From Mucidula mucida (lineage: Eukaryota > Basidiomycota > Agaricomycetes > Agaricales > Physalacriaceae): a DNA stretch of 64,000 nt. This document shows, piece by piece, positions 1 through 12,268 of this stretch. Below the pieces are notes generated by a model that saw nothing but the letters and a program-made list of their open reading frames with translations, was not told the origin of the DNA and searched no databases. Position numbers and translations under genes: made by a program. The stretch's first letter is position 1. The number at the start of each line of letters is the position of its first letter. The stretch spans positions 91,490 to 155,489 of the forward strand of contig JADNYV010000076.1 in assembly GCA_015501055.1 (NCBI GenBank), read 5' to 3'.

Positions 1-609
1 CCAACCAAATCCCCGTACCGATTCGAATGAAATCCAGTCTAGTTCGCGACGGCTATGGACGAGTTCAGATTCGGAAAACTCCAGCAGTCGAACACGCGAA
101 TCAGTTTGTGGCCGCCGACAGGAAAACAAGCAGGCCAAGGCGAAAGAGGAATGGCCTTCTTTGCCGCAGAATACTACCGTTCATCGGAAACACCAGGCGA
201 AGCAAGGAAATACCTGGAAGATCAAAATCGTTGTTGCCTGTTAAAGTGCGTCCATATCTCTATTGTGCGACCGAGCTCTAATATTCATTTCCAGAGTTAC
301 GATCGAAGATTGAAAGAATCATACCATTTTTATGTAGCGTGAAGGCGCCCATCATGTCGATTCTGTTGTTATGCCTACTTCTTTATGCTGAAGTTAATGC
401 AATCTATGAAGTTTTTCCAACGCTTCGACCCGCTAATTCGCCAACAATTCAAGTTAGTGAGAATGATAAACAACTTCTTACTACAAGCAGGTCATCAGGG
501 ATCTCAAGGGTGAGACACGTACATTAGAACTGCAACATTCAAATTCAGAAAATGCATCATGTCTACCAGCACTGTCAGCTCGACGGGTCTAGCACTCCGT
601 TTGGGGTCC

Positions 610-700
610 GGAATCCCAGCCTCTGTGATCAATGTGAACTATATCTATCATGGCATCGGACGTTAGTATAACATTACCGCCAATGCTAGCACCAAAAAAG
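610..700 (-). pseudogene. Small remnant of a DUF6535 C-terminal exon
   Basis: This short stretch resembles the segment near 3240-3345 of the DUF6535 derivative: the same words for the mis-spliced looking GGAATCCCAG, CTGTGATC and GGCATC(G/C)G runs occur in the same order. It keeps no useful reading frame and is cut on both sides. It is the most decayed of the DUF6535 fragments at the left edge. The rest of the first 790 bases shows no gene I recognise. Confidence 0.5.
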
Positions 701-792
701 CAATAATAACTCTGGATTTCGGCCAGTTTGTTGAAGCCAATCTTTGTGGGGTCTCCACTCTGAACAATAATTCCGCGCTACACATCCTGTAT

Positions 793-883
793 GCCTGCCT
801 AGCTCAATCGGATAGAGCGTCAGACTCTTAAAATCTGAGGAAGTGGCATCTGAAGGCTGCGAGTTCGACCCTCGCGGTGGGCT
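793..883 (+). tRNA. tRNA-Lys (anticodon CTT) with a 17-nt intron
   Basis: A full cloverleaf can be drawn. The acceptor stem pairs 793-799 with 876-882. A D arm with GCTC/GAGC follows, and the anticodon stem TCAGA (820-824) pairs with TCTGA (849-853). The anticodon CTT sits at 827-829 and the T arm is GCGAG/CTCGC around TTCGACC. The cloverleaf closes only if 831-847 is removed, directly 3' of position 37, which is the canonical place for nuclear tRNA introns. This indicates a eukaryotic nuclear gene. Confidence 0.9.
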
Positions 884-1239
884 ACACATTTTACTCATGA
901 TGGCATTGACCTCAACAGACAGTAGCTTAGAATATCGTTTACTGGATCTCCCTGCGCTTTAACACGAAAGCCGCGACGGACTTAGGTATGATTGTCGTGA
1001 CACCTTCAAGAATATGGCATGAATCCTGTCCAGGATGTTCTTGTAGACTGACACTTGATTGTTTGCGAAAACAAAGGTGGAAACACTCGGGTCTCAGAAT
1101 GATTTCGTTTCTCTTTCTACTGCATAAGACACGAAAACCCGAACATCGGTACGCTCTCTATTCTATGCAATTGGCAATTCTATTCTAACGTTAAGGAAAA
1201 AAACGATTTATGTTTTACAAAGAGGTACTCCGTCGCGCC

Positions 1240-2640
1240 GTCCTGATTCTTATACTGCATGTTAGAGTGCGGTAACGAAAGGTACGCACACTCACACTGT
1301 AGACTCATGACTTCGGTCACTAGAACCTTCCATTCCTCCTCACTCCCGTTGGATCCATCGTCGCTGGTACGATTCAGGATGTCAAGTACGGTAAAGAAAT
1401 CGACGAACGTTGGTAGTCCGAGTCGCTGCGCCCGGTCCGCCCATTATTCTGTCTGAGCCCAAACGTCAGCAGCGCCTGATCGTCCAGCATATCGTATCGA
1501 CCACAAGTCCTCTCCCATGACTTCGTTTCATCTAGCCAGTCCAGTATGCTTGAGGGCATCTGCACGTAACACTCACTGCGCTTCTGACGGATAGGCACTG
1601 ATGGCAGTCTGCGTCCTGGAAGAAACACATGAAGAAGCGGATCACCGCGCCAATGTTGGCACAAAGGAAACTGGGGTTCGCGACACCGACCGATCATCGA
1701 ACAGACAGCGGGCCCGAATATAGGTCGGTGATTGAAAATGAACGGTGTTTATTCCAGGGCGAAACTAAATCAACAGTCAATGATGGTGACAGAAAATTGA
1801 ACCTTTGAACTCACATCAAACCTCCTGAGCGTCATGCTCCAAGTGATGCAAAAGGTACTGCGGCGATGGACACGGGAACAAGCTTCTAGTCGTTTATGTT
1901 CCCCAAGGACCCTAATCGTGCACATTCAGGTCAATATCTCGCCTTCCAAAAAGATACTTTCTTCGTGAGTCGGATGACCTTCCGTAGCACGCCAGGGGAA
2001 AAGGTCAGGATGTGCAGATAGCTCCAATTCAGAAAGGCAATGTGAAACGTTGACCTTCACGTTCTGGTCATTCAGCTTCTTGAATAAGAGCGCCATGCGA
2101 AGACAAAGCCACGCCTGTGGTGATTTATAAGCACATACAGGAATATACTCAACGCTCGAGTGTTCCGTATCGGTATAGTGCTTCATGAAGACGAGAGCGG
2201 GAAGGCTGGTTGTACTGAATTCAGCGCCAACGCCGAGTTCAGCAGCGAAGGTGATAATGCCTGCCGTAATGGCGTCACAGATCCAGAGGAAGTCGAGCAC
2301 ACCGAAGAGGAAGAGGAGAAGGGTGAGTTGGGGAGTGACGCTAGAAGATCCTCGACGCGCCAGAGATTGAATGATCCGAAACGCATCTGACGAAGGCCGA
2401 GCATTTGCCTTCGCGACATCGCGATGTCCTTTTAATATGCTCGAAGCCATTGTTTGCATAGCATACCCAGGAGGGCTGTCAACAAGGCGACAAGCAGGCT
2501 GAGGAAGCGAAAGAGTCAAATCGTTGATCAGAAGACGAGGCGGAGTCATCAGGAAGAAGGGAAGCTGGAGTTGTGACCTGATTGGCAAGCTGGCGGGAGA
2601 TATGAAGGAGCATGCGGGCCGTCACAGAGCTAGGGGGAAA
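1240..2640 (-). pseudogene. DUF6535 gene copy, broken by frameshifts
   Basis: The core reads in pieces in different frames. One frame gives MSRRQMLGLRQMRFGS and WRVEDLLASLP (about 2419-2320), matching the intact gene's region that contains GLRQLRFHSFVFWRVEDL. Another frame (2290-1930) gives FLFGVLDFLW, a second hydrophobic stretch and CAYKSPQAWLCLRMALL. The C-terminal part (1240-1560) matches the 4557-4877 remnant but has stops. At least two frame changes are needed to join them, so it should not make a full protein. It lies in the same orientation as the other copies. A short AT-rich gap with no gene (884-1239) separates it from the tRNA. Confidence 0.75.
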
Positions 2641-3095
2641 TCCACTTACCAACACGAGAAGTGGATTGCTGTCGTTGTCACAGCGCGCTGTCGACTAATC
2701 CGTACCTCGACAACTTGACAGTTAGATACGAAAATGCCAGAAGCACGTATTTAGACTTATCATATCCATGACATACAGAATTTTGATGGTGAAAGGCAAG
2801 ACCTGAGCAAGGTGTGGTGTTTTGTTTATCCCGGATTGTTTGTTCTCGGGGGCTTCGTGCAGAGGTCTAATTCGAGGCGTCTGACAGTACTGCGACAGTC
2901 GTAGTATGTTTGGAGTCCTTGCAGCAACGATTCGAAAGATAGAATACTTAATTGAGTTCCAATGGCCGCGACGCGATACATCTCTATCAAATGGGATCTC
3001 AGTTATTAAGTAGTACAGATCACAAAATTGCAGGACATAGGGATCTATGAGATGGTTTCTATAACGTCGTGGCGACAGCACATCCGGGCGCTACT

Positions 3096-3819
3096 TTACG
3101 AAAAGTAACCGTGCTGGGTCTGCAGACGTTCCAATTCAGAACGCACTATGTTCACGAGCATTGTCCACTCCGATTCGCGACCGTTACAACCATCGCCACG
3201 CGTCCGATCGAGGAATTCAACAATCGTGAAGAAGTCCTTGAAAGTCGGGAATCCCAGGTTCTGTGATCTATCAGCCCATCTCCGAACGGCGCCGGTTATG
3301 GCATCCGGCGCCAGTACAACATCCTCGCCGATGCTATCCAAAACGCAGGAACGAATCTGAATCCAGTTTGACGTCGGCATCCTCTCCACCATATTGGATA
3401 CCAATTCAAGATGGCAGTCGCTTCGGTTACGGATTCGAGCACGCTGAACATTCCACGCCGGGTCGTGGAAGAAATCCAAGAGGAAGCGGATTGTCGGTCC
3501 CACAGCAGCGAACAGGAAACTGTTTGATGCCGCATCTGGCCTCCGTAGATAGAGCGGACCAGCATACAGATCGGAAATCGCGGTTGGGGGCTGGAACTGC
3601 ACTCAATGTGATATCATAGAATTGAACGAAACGTGTGCTCACAGGGTCGGAGGGCACATAGAAAGTAGCGGGACCCCTGTGCCCAGGGTCGGATTGTGCT
3701 GTATCGCAGCTACCAAAGGACACGGGGCTAGTAGGTCGACTCGAAGGCGCCTGTTGTGACGACAGCTTCGCACGACGACCAGATACAGCCTTCATGACCT
3801 GCGTGAGGACGGACATCAT
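3096..3819 (-). CDS. Internally deleted DUF6535 derivative, 225 residues
   Basis: Two exons, 3819-3643 and 3596-3096, are joined across a 46-nt GTGAGC...GCAG intron. The first encodes 59 residues starting MMSVLTQV, nearly the same as exon 1 of the intact gene at 7675. The second opens with FQP, as exon 2 of the intact gene does. It then jumps directly into the C-terminal region (ISDLYAGPLY ... WADRSQ ... GYFS stop). The entire DUF6535 core with its membrane segments is missing, yet the frame is kept. Both flanks are also duplicated: 2765-3095 resembles 4865-5356, and 3820-4350 resembles 7676-8345. It therefore arose from a whole-gene duplication followed by deletion. It could be expressed as a soluble partial protein, or be a pseudogene that happens to stay open. 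Confidence 0.6.
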
Positions 3820-4556
3820 ACTGGGTAGTCTGAGCTGTATATGACGGATGGAACTAGAGGGAGAGCACCAATTGCACAGGTATAGGGTGACGTTTGCATA
3901 TATGGTGAGTCTCACGAATACAGGTTTTGTCCACGAGCGTCCGGAAGAAGAGAGGTCAAAGAGGCTGCATATTCCTAGCCATCGATGCTGGCTCAAAGGT
4001 CTGTTGAAGCGATGAGCATGTTATTCGTCCTGTTGAAATCGTACAGGACGGTCGAGAAAGACGGTGAAAATGTATATAGTCCATAATGGGTGAGAGTACC
4101 CAGTGCACACTTGTCAGTGATGGACCATCGCGGTAACGAGTCGAAGCCAACAACGCGAAAGCTGTGCCCAGGGTTTTGTTGTCATTGTTGACGCGTTGTT
4201 TGGCGGCACCTATCCACGGAAACCTCGCGTTTCCACCAGTCGTGTCAGCTGTCCATGCCACTAGCCGTGTACTCTACTCAGCATTGTTATATGATGTCGC
4301 CTGCTACTACAGTATATAACACGTTTTCCAGGACTACTTTCCAGTCAGTACACGGCTGAGAGTAATTTCGTTTCTCTTTCTACTGCATGAGACCCGACAC
4401 CAGGACAGTCAATTAGACCTTGAGCGTAGGTATCACAGACGCGAGGCAGCACAAGAGATCACAAAGAAGTGGTCAGTACGCATGCCTATTACTTTACATA
4501 TTGATTCCCTACTGACGTGACTCGAGACTACGATTCATATATAACAAAGGAACAAT

Positions 4557-4877
4557 CTACGATGGCGATTTCACTAGTGCGATCTCTTGATTCTCATACT
4601 GCTTGTTAGCTCGAGGTAACGAAAAGTACGCGCACTCAGACTGCAGCCTGTCAAGCTGACGCATGACTTCTGTCACCAGAACCTTCCACTCCTCCTCTCG
4701 CCCGTTCGATCCGTCGTCACTGGTACGGTCCAGGAAGTCGAGTACGGCGAAGAAATCGACGAACGTTGGTAGTCCAAGTCGCTGCGCCCGATCCGCCCAT
4801 TCCGCAACCGTATTTTGAATAAGCTCGAATGAGCTTCCGGCCCTCGACGATTCGACAGTTAGAATGGTGAAAGGCAA
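4557..4877 (-). pseudogene. DUF6535 C-terminal exon remnant
   Basis: An open stretch encodes the C-terminal part of the family: AEWADRAQRLGLPTFVDF, FLDRT and NGREEEWKVLV lead to ECAYF. These align with KWADRSQSQGFPTFKDL and NGRESEWTVLV in the intact gene at 5357. There is no upstream core or start. The sequence above about 4845 switches to material that resembles the 3' flank of the other copies. It is a solitary exon left by the local duplications. Confidence 0.6.
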
Positions 4878-5356
4878 GACCTGGGCGTGCTTTGTTTATC
4901 CCGGATTGTTTGTTCTCGGGGGCTTCTTCGGAGGTTTAATTCGCAAGGCGCAGCCTTGAGAGCCTTTTCTTTATAGGCTACTGAATAGAGTCAAGCGACA
5001 TACACGAATATTTGACTGGAATCTCCGAATGGTAGTTGTGTTTCCTTGGTTCCTTTCTTGAAGCGCACCAATAAATCTTGCAATCGTGATTGTCTACAAG
5101 AGGCATTGATCTACTACTGCGACTGCCGACGAGTCGCCTTCTGACTGTACTACGACATCGGTAGTAGAGCCGTGGTCTGTTCGAACTTTGAGGAATCGAG
5201 TCGAATAATTGGGCTTTAAAGGCTGATACAATGTAGCTTTATCAAGTGGGGATCTCGATGTTATTAATTAGTACGAATCAGAAAAATGCAGCACATGGGG
5301 ATCTGTGAGATGGTTTCTATAAATTTCGTGGCGACGGCCTACATCCGGGCGCTATA

Positions 5357-7675
5357 TTACGAGAAATAACCGTGCTGGGTCTGCAGACGTTCTAATTCAG
5401 AACGCACAATGTTCACGAGCACTGTCCACTCCGACTCGCGACCGTTACAGCCATCGCCACGCGTCCGATCAAGGAATACAACAATCGTGAACAAGTCCTT
5501 GAAAGTCGGGAATCCCTGGCTCTGCGATCTATCCGCCCATTTTCGTACGGTGCCTATTATGACATCGGAAGCTAGTACAGCATCTTCGCCGATGCTATCC
5601 AAAACGCAATAACGAATTTGGGTCCAGTCTGACGTCGGCGTCCTCTCCACCCAGTCCAACATGTTGGACGCCAATTCTACATGACACTCGCTGCGATTAT
5701 GGATTCGAACAGGACTTCGAACATGCCACCCTGGGTCGCGGAAGAATTCCAAGAAGAAGCGGATTGTAGGGCCAACAGCAGCGAATAGGAAACTTTTCGA
5801 TGCCACATTTGGGCTTTGCTGATAGAGTGGACCAGCATACAAATCTGAAAGGGCAGTTGGGCAGATAAGATTCAAAACCTGATCTGAGCATACGAGTCAA
5901 GGCAAGGATATCAAAGCAATGGGGTCAGCTTACAGTCTAATTGGGCGTCCGATTCCAACTGGCGCTCCAGAAAGGTAGGCGACAGGCATATAAGTAGCAG
6001 TAATAATTCCGTGAACGACCTTCTGAATGCTGCTAGCGTATCAGATTCAATGGCCTCTGGGGTCGTCGGGACTTTGTCGATCATGTAGAGGAACAAGATT
6101 CGCGTGGTAATATTTGGCCACTGGGATTTGCCATAACTCTCTATATCACCGGGATGTTGGGCAAGACCGTCTTCGTCAAGACGAATATGGACTCCGCCGC
6201 TCTGTCGATAGTCCTCGGTATCGAATATGTCCGGATGACCAAGGGGGGACAACTCTGAGAGGCAGCGGGCGATGTTCATCTTAATGGTAGGGTTAAGAGG
6301 GAATTGTCCATCAATCCAATACACCGCGCGGAAGGTCCAGAAATCTCTAGCCGGCCGGTGAACCAGAGAATGAGTTTTCTCCAAGTGCGACCATGAGCGG
6401 GCAAACGATTGGGGAAATCTAAGGATGAAGAGGACTAGACGAAGGCAGAGCATCGCTTGGGGAGATTTGAAGGCACATGGAGGAGTGTCCTCATGACCGG
6501 GGTGTGTACGATTTTTCAGTAATACGGCGACTGGCAAAATCGTTGTGCCGATTATAGCGCCAATGCCAAGTACGGCAGCTACTGTTATGATAGCAGCGGT
6601 GATTGGGTCGCAATGCCAGAGAAGATCCAATATCCCCAGGACGAAGAGGAGCATTGTGAGTTGAAGAAACAAAGGAAGGGCAGAGATGAGGTCCTCGACG
6701 CGCCAGAAGACAAAGGAATGAAACCGTAGTTGGCGAAGACCAAGTGAGTCCTTCGATGACATCGCAGCGTCCTTCTGGTATTCCCTCAGCCATTGCTTGC
6801 ACAAGATACCCAAGAGGGCCGTCATCAAGGCTACAATCAAACTGAGGAACCAGAAGATGTTGATACGCCTGTCGGATGACGAAGGGACAAATTCACCAGG
6901 TAAAGACATCGGAGCCTTGTCTTCGCCGGCAAGCTGACGGGTGATGTGAAGCAGGAGTGCATTCGTGGTATCTGCAGGATCGCGTTCTAAGCGTTTGTAC
7001 GATTCGATGGTAAACGCTGTCACTGCAGCTGTGAATAGACCGACCTATATGATACGTACATGTAAGTGTCTGAAGAAGAGTATAGGAAATGCATGACGTA
7101 CAAATACGAGGAGTGTGTTGATGTCGTCGTTCCATCCATCGCAAAGCGAATTGTCGTATTGCTCCACTATTTGATGACACGATTGCCAGTGATTTCCGAC
7201 CTCTGGAAGCGGAAATTGGACAGGCTTCCGGCCCGCGCTGGTGGTCATACCGTGAAATTCGGAGTAAACTTTTGGGACAGAGCTTCCCTTCATCGAACTC
7301 GTCAGGCCGAGTAAGTCCACTAAGAATACTACACATACCTGGGCCGGTGGAGTCGCATCTACAGCTGTGGAACCCTCGCTCTGAATTGAGACAACGTCTT
7401 CCAAAGCGTTATGAGGGGCCTCGGCAATGTCGCACTCGGTAGGCGGGCTGGCCTTGGAAGTTGTAGCGTCTACGGGTTCGGCGCGCGCAGGCTGGAACTG
7501 CTCTCAATGTGATTTCGTAGATTGAAAACCGAGCACTCACAGGGTTTGATTGCGTTGTATCGCAACTACTAAAGGATATGGGGCTACTAGGTCGACTCGA
7601 AGGCGCTTGCTGTGATGACAGCTTCGCACGACGAGCAGATTCAGCCTTCTTGACCTGCGTGAGGACAGACATCAT
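5357..7675 (-). CDS. DUF6535 domain-containing multi-pass membrane protein (intact copy)
   Basis: Exons are 7675-7541, 7497-7102, 7044-5934 and 5883-5357; the frame is kept throughout, giving about 722 residues. An extra 51-nt intron (7338-7288) inside the second exon is possible and would give about 705. The family hallmark lies across the third junction: YDNSLCDGWNDDINTLLVF followed by VGLFTAAVTAFTIESYK. Hydrophobic segments follow (FLSLIVALMTALLGILCKQW, LTMLLFVLGILDLLW, ITAAIITVAAVLGIGAIIG). The soluble C-terminal part ends in GYFS. The first intron is only 43 nt. DUF6535 proteins are common and multicopy in Agaricomycetes, and their function is unknown. This is the only full-length copy here; its relatives at 0.6-4.9 kb are decayed. 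Confidence 0.8.
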
Positions 7676-8345
7676 AGTGGGTAGTCCGAGCTGTATATGA
7701 CAGATGGAAGTAGAGGGAGAGCACGAATCACACAGGTATAGGGTGACGTTTGCATATATGGTGAATCTCACGAATGTGGTTCCTGGAAGTGCGTTTCCCC
7801 GTAAGCGGTTAGCATATGGGTCCGCCTTGGAAAGAAGCATAGTGAGAGGTTTTGTCCACGAGCGTCCAGAGGAAGAGAGGTCAAAGAGGCTGTATATTCC
7901 TAGCCATCGATGCTGACTCAAAGATCTGTCAAAGCGATGAGCATGTTATTCGTCCTGTTGAAATCGTACAGGGCGGTCGAGAAAGACAGAAAAAATGTAT
8001 TTAGTACAGAATGTGTGAGATTACCCACTGGTGCACACTTGTCAGTGACAAAACCTATAGAACAGCGCGGTAACGAGTCAAAGCAAACAACGCAAAAGCT
8101 GTGCCCAGGCCCCAGGGTGTTCTGTGACATTGTTGACGTTGTTTGGCAGCACCTGTCGTTGGTCACGCCAACTCTTTGGTTTTCGATTCCTCATAAAAGG
8201 TTACCAACCTCGTTCCACCAGTCGTGTGCTAGTTGCGACCATCCAGCGGTCCATGACACTAGCCGTGTATCCTAATCAGCATCGTTACATGATGTCGTTT
8301 ACTACTATAATAATATAGTACGTTTTCTAGTACTGCTTTTCGGTC

Positions 8346-10700
8346 AGTACACGACCTTATCCGGTCACGTAGAGGACTAGAAAGACCGTCACTCAGGGTG
8401 ATAAATCAATGCTCTTCCATTCTCGTGGTGATACAGTAGTGATGGGGGTGAGACAAATTTCGATGTGGCTGACGAGAAAGTATGAAGGATAGTAATACAG
8501 TGCGTGGAGAACGAGTTGATGACGGAATGCGTTAAGAGCGAGTGTCAGCCCCAATTTGACAATATGTCTGCGATAATACAATATGACATTGGCACCCCAC
8601 GAATGCGAGAGTCCGCCGATCATCTGCCGCGAAAGGTGCAACTAAGCGTATGCCCTGATGCTGACCCGCAGACGTTGCATGCATCGCCTTTCGCAACGTC
8701 TGTCGGGGTAGCTCTTGTTGCACCAGGCCATTGGCCGCGGAAGATGTGAAGCTTGATGATATGGTGGCGTAAAACATAGCGCATATATCTGCTGCCAATA
8801 CACGATTGCAATTGCGATCCTGGCTGCAGCTATTGGGGAAGCTCAACGTTTGCCGGAAGTAAACGACTCCTGCTACATTTTCGGGGTGGCGTGAATAAAG
8901 CTGTAGTAAATGGATCGCACACACGCTCACCCAACATAAAGTCATTGGAAACTTGCTACTTGCTCTAGTTAGTTAATGAGGTCGCACTGTATCAATATGG
9001 ACTTAACGCTTGTGAGGCTTTCAATATGCCGCCGCTCTGGATGTGCCAGGATTTAACAAACAATGGTGGTGGCGTCGACAAACGTTTATACTATGACGTC
9101 TAGCAGAAGTTATTCAGTCTACCTCCTACCGCGGCCCGACAAGGGACTTACGAGATATAACTGCCCATTGACTCCGTCCAGATTCCAGAAGTCCATGGCT
9201 GTACACGATCAACGCTTGCCAGCGCGCCGCGACAGTTCAACAAAAGCGCGGCTTGATCCGTGTGAGCCAGAACGCAGTCCCGACGTTTCAACAGCACCGT
9301 TCAACCCCATTTGAAGGCTCCCACATCACTGAAAGTGTCGAAGAAGATCGAAAATAAGGTCGAAGAAGCCACTTTCGGGGATACAAAGCTGTATTTTCGA
9401 CAGCTATTGGCGATTGAATAGGACCGTGGCAGAATCTGCTTGAAAACACCTCACTCCGTGTGAACGAACACGCCCTTCCGAAGTCGGCTTCGACGTGCCT
9501 GATCCATGGTGGCCAGTAGCGAGCTTGAGTGGCTAACGGCCATCGATGAATGATGATGATAAGGACGGAGTCTTTCGCTCATTGACAGTTGTTAAATAAC
9601 GCTTGCAGATTTGAATTGAATCCAAGATGAAGCGAACGATTTTGGACGCACCCATGGAAAGAAAGAAACATCTCGGTCGGAATCTCGTGGTGGCCACACA
9701 GCCCTGCTTCTCTACAATCTCGATTTACTCGTACACGCTGGTACCACATGGCGAGGGTAGACGGGGACCTAAAGGCTGTACGCCCACACAAATGACAAGC
9801 AGCGATTAGACGCCCTCCATGCAGCCGCGGGGCACCCTGCTGAGAAAGTCAGTGTGGGTACAGTGGGACTGGGGTACTCGACCGCAAAATGCATCGCCAT
9901 GGCTGAGCATGGGAATGCGCTGAGAAATCTAGTGTGCGACAAAATAATCGATTTCGTGTGTGGCGTAGGCGTGGGAAATGTTTCGGCATGTGATTTTACG
10001 ACCAAGAAGTAATTGCTCCTGGTATTCCTCGCCTCGCTTTTGGCAGAATAGAATATGAAAAGGCGTTCAAAATCGCACCATGCTCGGTATCTGGGCTTGC
10101 CTTGTCGTATATCTAGATACGTTTGTCAATCTTGGACAAGAGATCATCGCAACGACTAACCTGAAGCAAGGCGCCACTCCATCCCTCTGCAGAAAGAACC
10201 TTCCGCCGTTGCGAGCATCTTGTAGGTCCCTGAACAACCTGAAGGCGCACACCAAGGAGTCAGTGCTACCGAGAACAGGAGACCTCAGCATACTGGAGGC
10301 GCGCTCATCAGAGCGGGCGATCCATGCTTACCCAGATGAAAGCATTGATCATGATGGGAGACCCAAGCATTGTTCCCATACCAGTTTCTTATATCGATGT
10401 TGAGAACAAAAGCGTCATTGTTCCAAGACAAGCCATGACAAGAGTTCCCTAAAGGGGTAGAAATCAATTCGCTTCCCTATCAAGAGAATCCTAAGCAAGC
10501 ATAAGAGACAGAGTCAGCCTGGATCAAGACAACAAAAGAAAGAAAGCTACGAACGTCATCGTACAATATATACTCTGCACAGCAACCGACAAAGCAGGCA
10601 AGAAGGTATAGGTATTCGTACAAGTATTTAGCGATGTACAGTATAGACAATAAATAGCCAGAAAGCAAGAATGTATAGTACTATGATCACTGCGAAAACG
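8346..10700. other. Stretch without a recognisable gene
   Basis: Open frames here are short and lie on both strands, for example 8945-8532 (minus) and 10291-10067 (minus). None shows a family motif, a convincing splice chain or a protein-like composition that I can defend. I see no clear repeat or transposon terminus. It could contain decayed genes or non-coding transcripts. Confidence 0.5.
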
Positions 10701-10711
10701 TCCATGAGAGG

Positions 10712-11929
10712 CTACTTGAACTCGGCAAGACCTCCACCAGCTGCCCGTCCTATACCTTGCACCATCTTCTCTACCTTCTTCTCTCGCTCCTTCTGGCGGC
10801 GCCCTCCCCCCTCACCTTCCTCATCCAGCGGGCCGATCATAAACTCTGCAACAAACTCTGCAATACCCTCCTCGCCAATCTCCGCATGCGCGCGCGAACC
10901 CCACCGCCACTCATACTTGACAACACCCTCTCCATCGTCAGCTCGCACGCGCTTTGACTTGCCAGCCTTCGCGCCACCTTTTTTTGACGCGTCGGCCAGG
11001 GACATGCGATCCAAATATCCTTGGCGGAGAAGCGTCTGGAGATATGTGTCTAGTGGGACGGAACGGGTGGTCGAACGAGACGTGAAGGCAATATTTGACA
11101 ACCGGAGTTTGGTGAGATATGAGCGTAATTCCGCGTCTCCGATACACCGCCCAGAGACCAGCACAAGCGCTAGTATCACGGAGAGAGCCCCAGCAGCTCC
11201 TGGTTCATGGGGCGCGATGATAGAGCCATACTGGGGAATAGTATCGTCTTCGTCGACAGTAACGTCGTCGTCATCCGGTGCTGCATCTTCGGCCTCAGCC
11301 TCTAGTATGGCTTCGTCCGTCTCATGCGCTGCCTCGATGATTGCGGTATTTAGCTTGGACCGCACTATATATGACTTTGCACCCGATGCACCTAGAATAC
11401 GTATGATGTCAGCTGGAAACTATGAAAGCTAAACGCCGTAATTTATACCTTTCTTCTTCACGCCCGTCGCCTTGCGTGCTTCGTCCAGTTCCTCGGTGGC
11501 TTCTTCAGAATTGCGGTTTTTGAGCTCAACTAACTCAAATCCGAACGTGTTTGAAAGGATATCTTGGGCGGATTTAAGAACAGGAGCAAAAGATTTGGAC
11601 CCAGTCATAACTGCAATACTGTCAAGATCAACATTGAAGAACAAGCGGATATCAACGCGCCTTTCTTTGTGATTTCGTCCCTTTTGAGCACCATCCGCTT
11701 TTGCTCATAGAAGAGCGCCAGCCGGACAAGTTGGTTAGCGCGACGTGATATATCCTACCACAGGCAATGATCAGGCCAAGAATATAAAACGCGCCAGTTG
11801 ACGTACATCTATTCCGCCACCAGCGCCGTCGCCCTCTTGGTCCTCCTGATCCACGTCCATAGACCGGTCATCCTCGTCGTCGTCGTCGACGACGACAGGA
11901 GCGCGCCGTTGGCTTCGTCGCGGTGCCAT
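10712..11929 (-). CDS. nse3: Nse3-like MAGE-domain subunit of the SMC5/6 complex
   Basis: Four exons (11929-11807, 11754-11661, 11610-11449, 11391-10712) give 352 residues. The N-terminus is acidic (MAPRRSQRRAPVVVDDDDED). A MAGE homology region then runs from about residue 42. It includes ISRRANQLVRLALFYEQKR, SFAPVLKSAQDILSNTFGFE and LVELKNR; a second winged-helix half includes GALSVILALVLVSGR and LDTYLQTLLRQGYLDR. The tail is basic and Lys-rich. Nse3 is the MAGE subunit of the nuclear SMC5/6 complex, which acts in DNA repair together with Nse1 and Nse4. The second intron (11611-11660) has a GC donor; the neighbouring frames do not join any other way. A 5' ATG at 11929 follows an A-rich leader. 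The downstream boundary is a TAG after AEFK. Confidence 0.85.
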
Positions 11930-12268
11930 TTCTTGCCTATATCCAAAAGCGTGTCGTGGGCGGGCGCTAGGTAGGGTTGGAGTAGCGCAAGGCGGGCCTA
12001 GGCGGCGATCCTGGTGGTCGAAACGAAAAAGCGAAACGCGACGTGACAGAGCGTGTCAGTCACATCACGGGACTTGACGGCATCTCGGCGTTTATCATCT
12101 ACTTACCCCTCATGTCGGCATTGGGACAAGATATCGTGGGTGTGAGCATTGCGCTAGTCTGAAAATAGCAAGATATCACGACAGCCTCTTCGAATCTGAG
12201 AAGTTCAACTTCTCTGAGCTGGCACTTCTGCTCTTAGACGCAGGCACTAACTCGAAACGGCATTCTAT

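Noticed and set aside
2160..2390. Acidic plus-strand open frames over the DUF6535 pseudogene
   Set aside because: They are antisense shadows of the family text read on the minus strand.
8393..8945. Overlapping minus-strand frames of 63-137 codons with some Cys
   Set aside because: No motif, no consistent splice chain and equal openness on the other strand.
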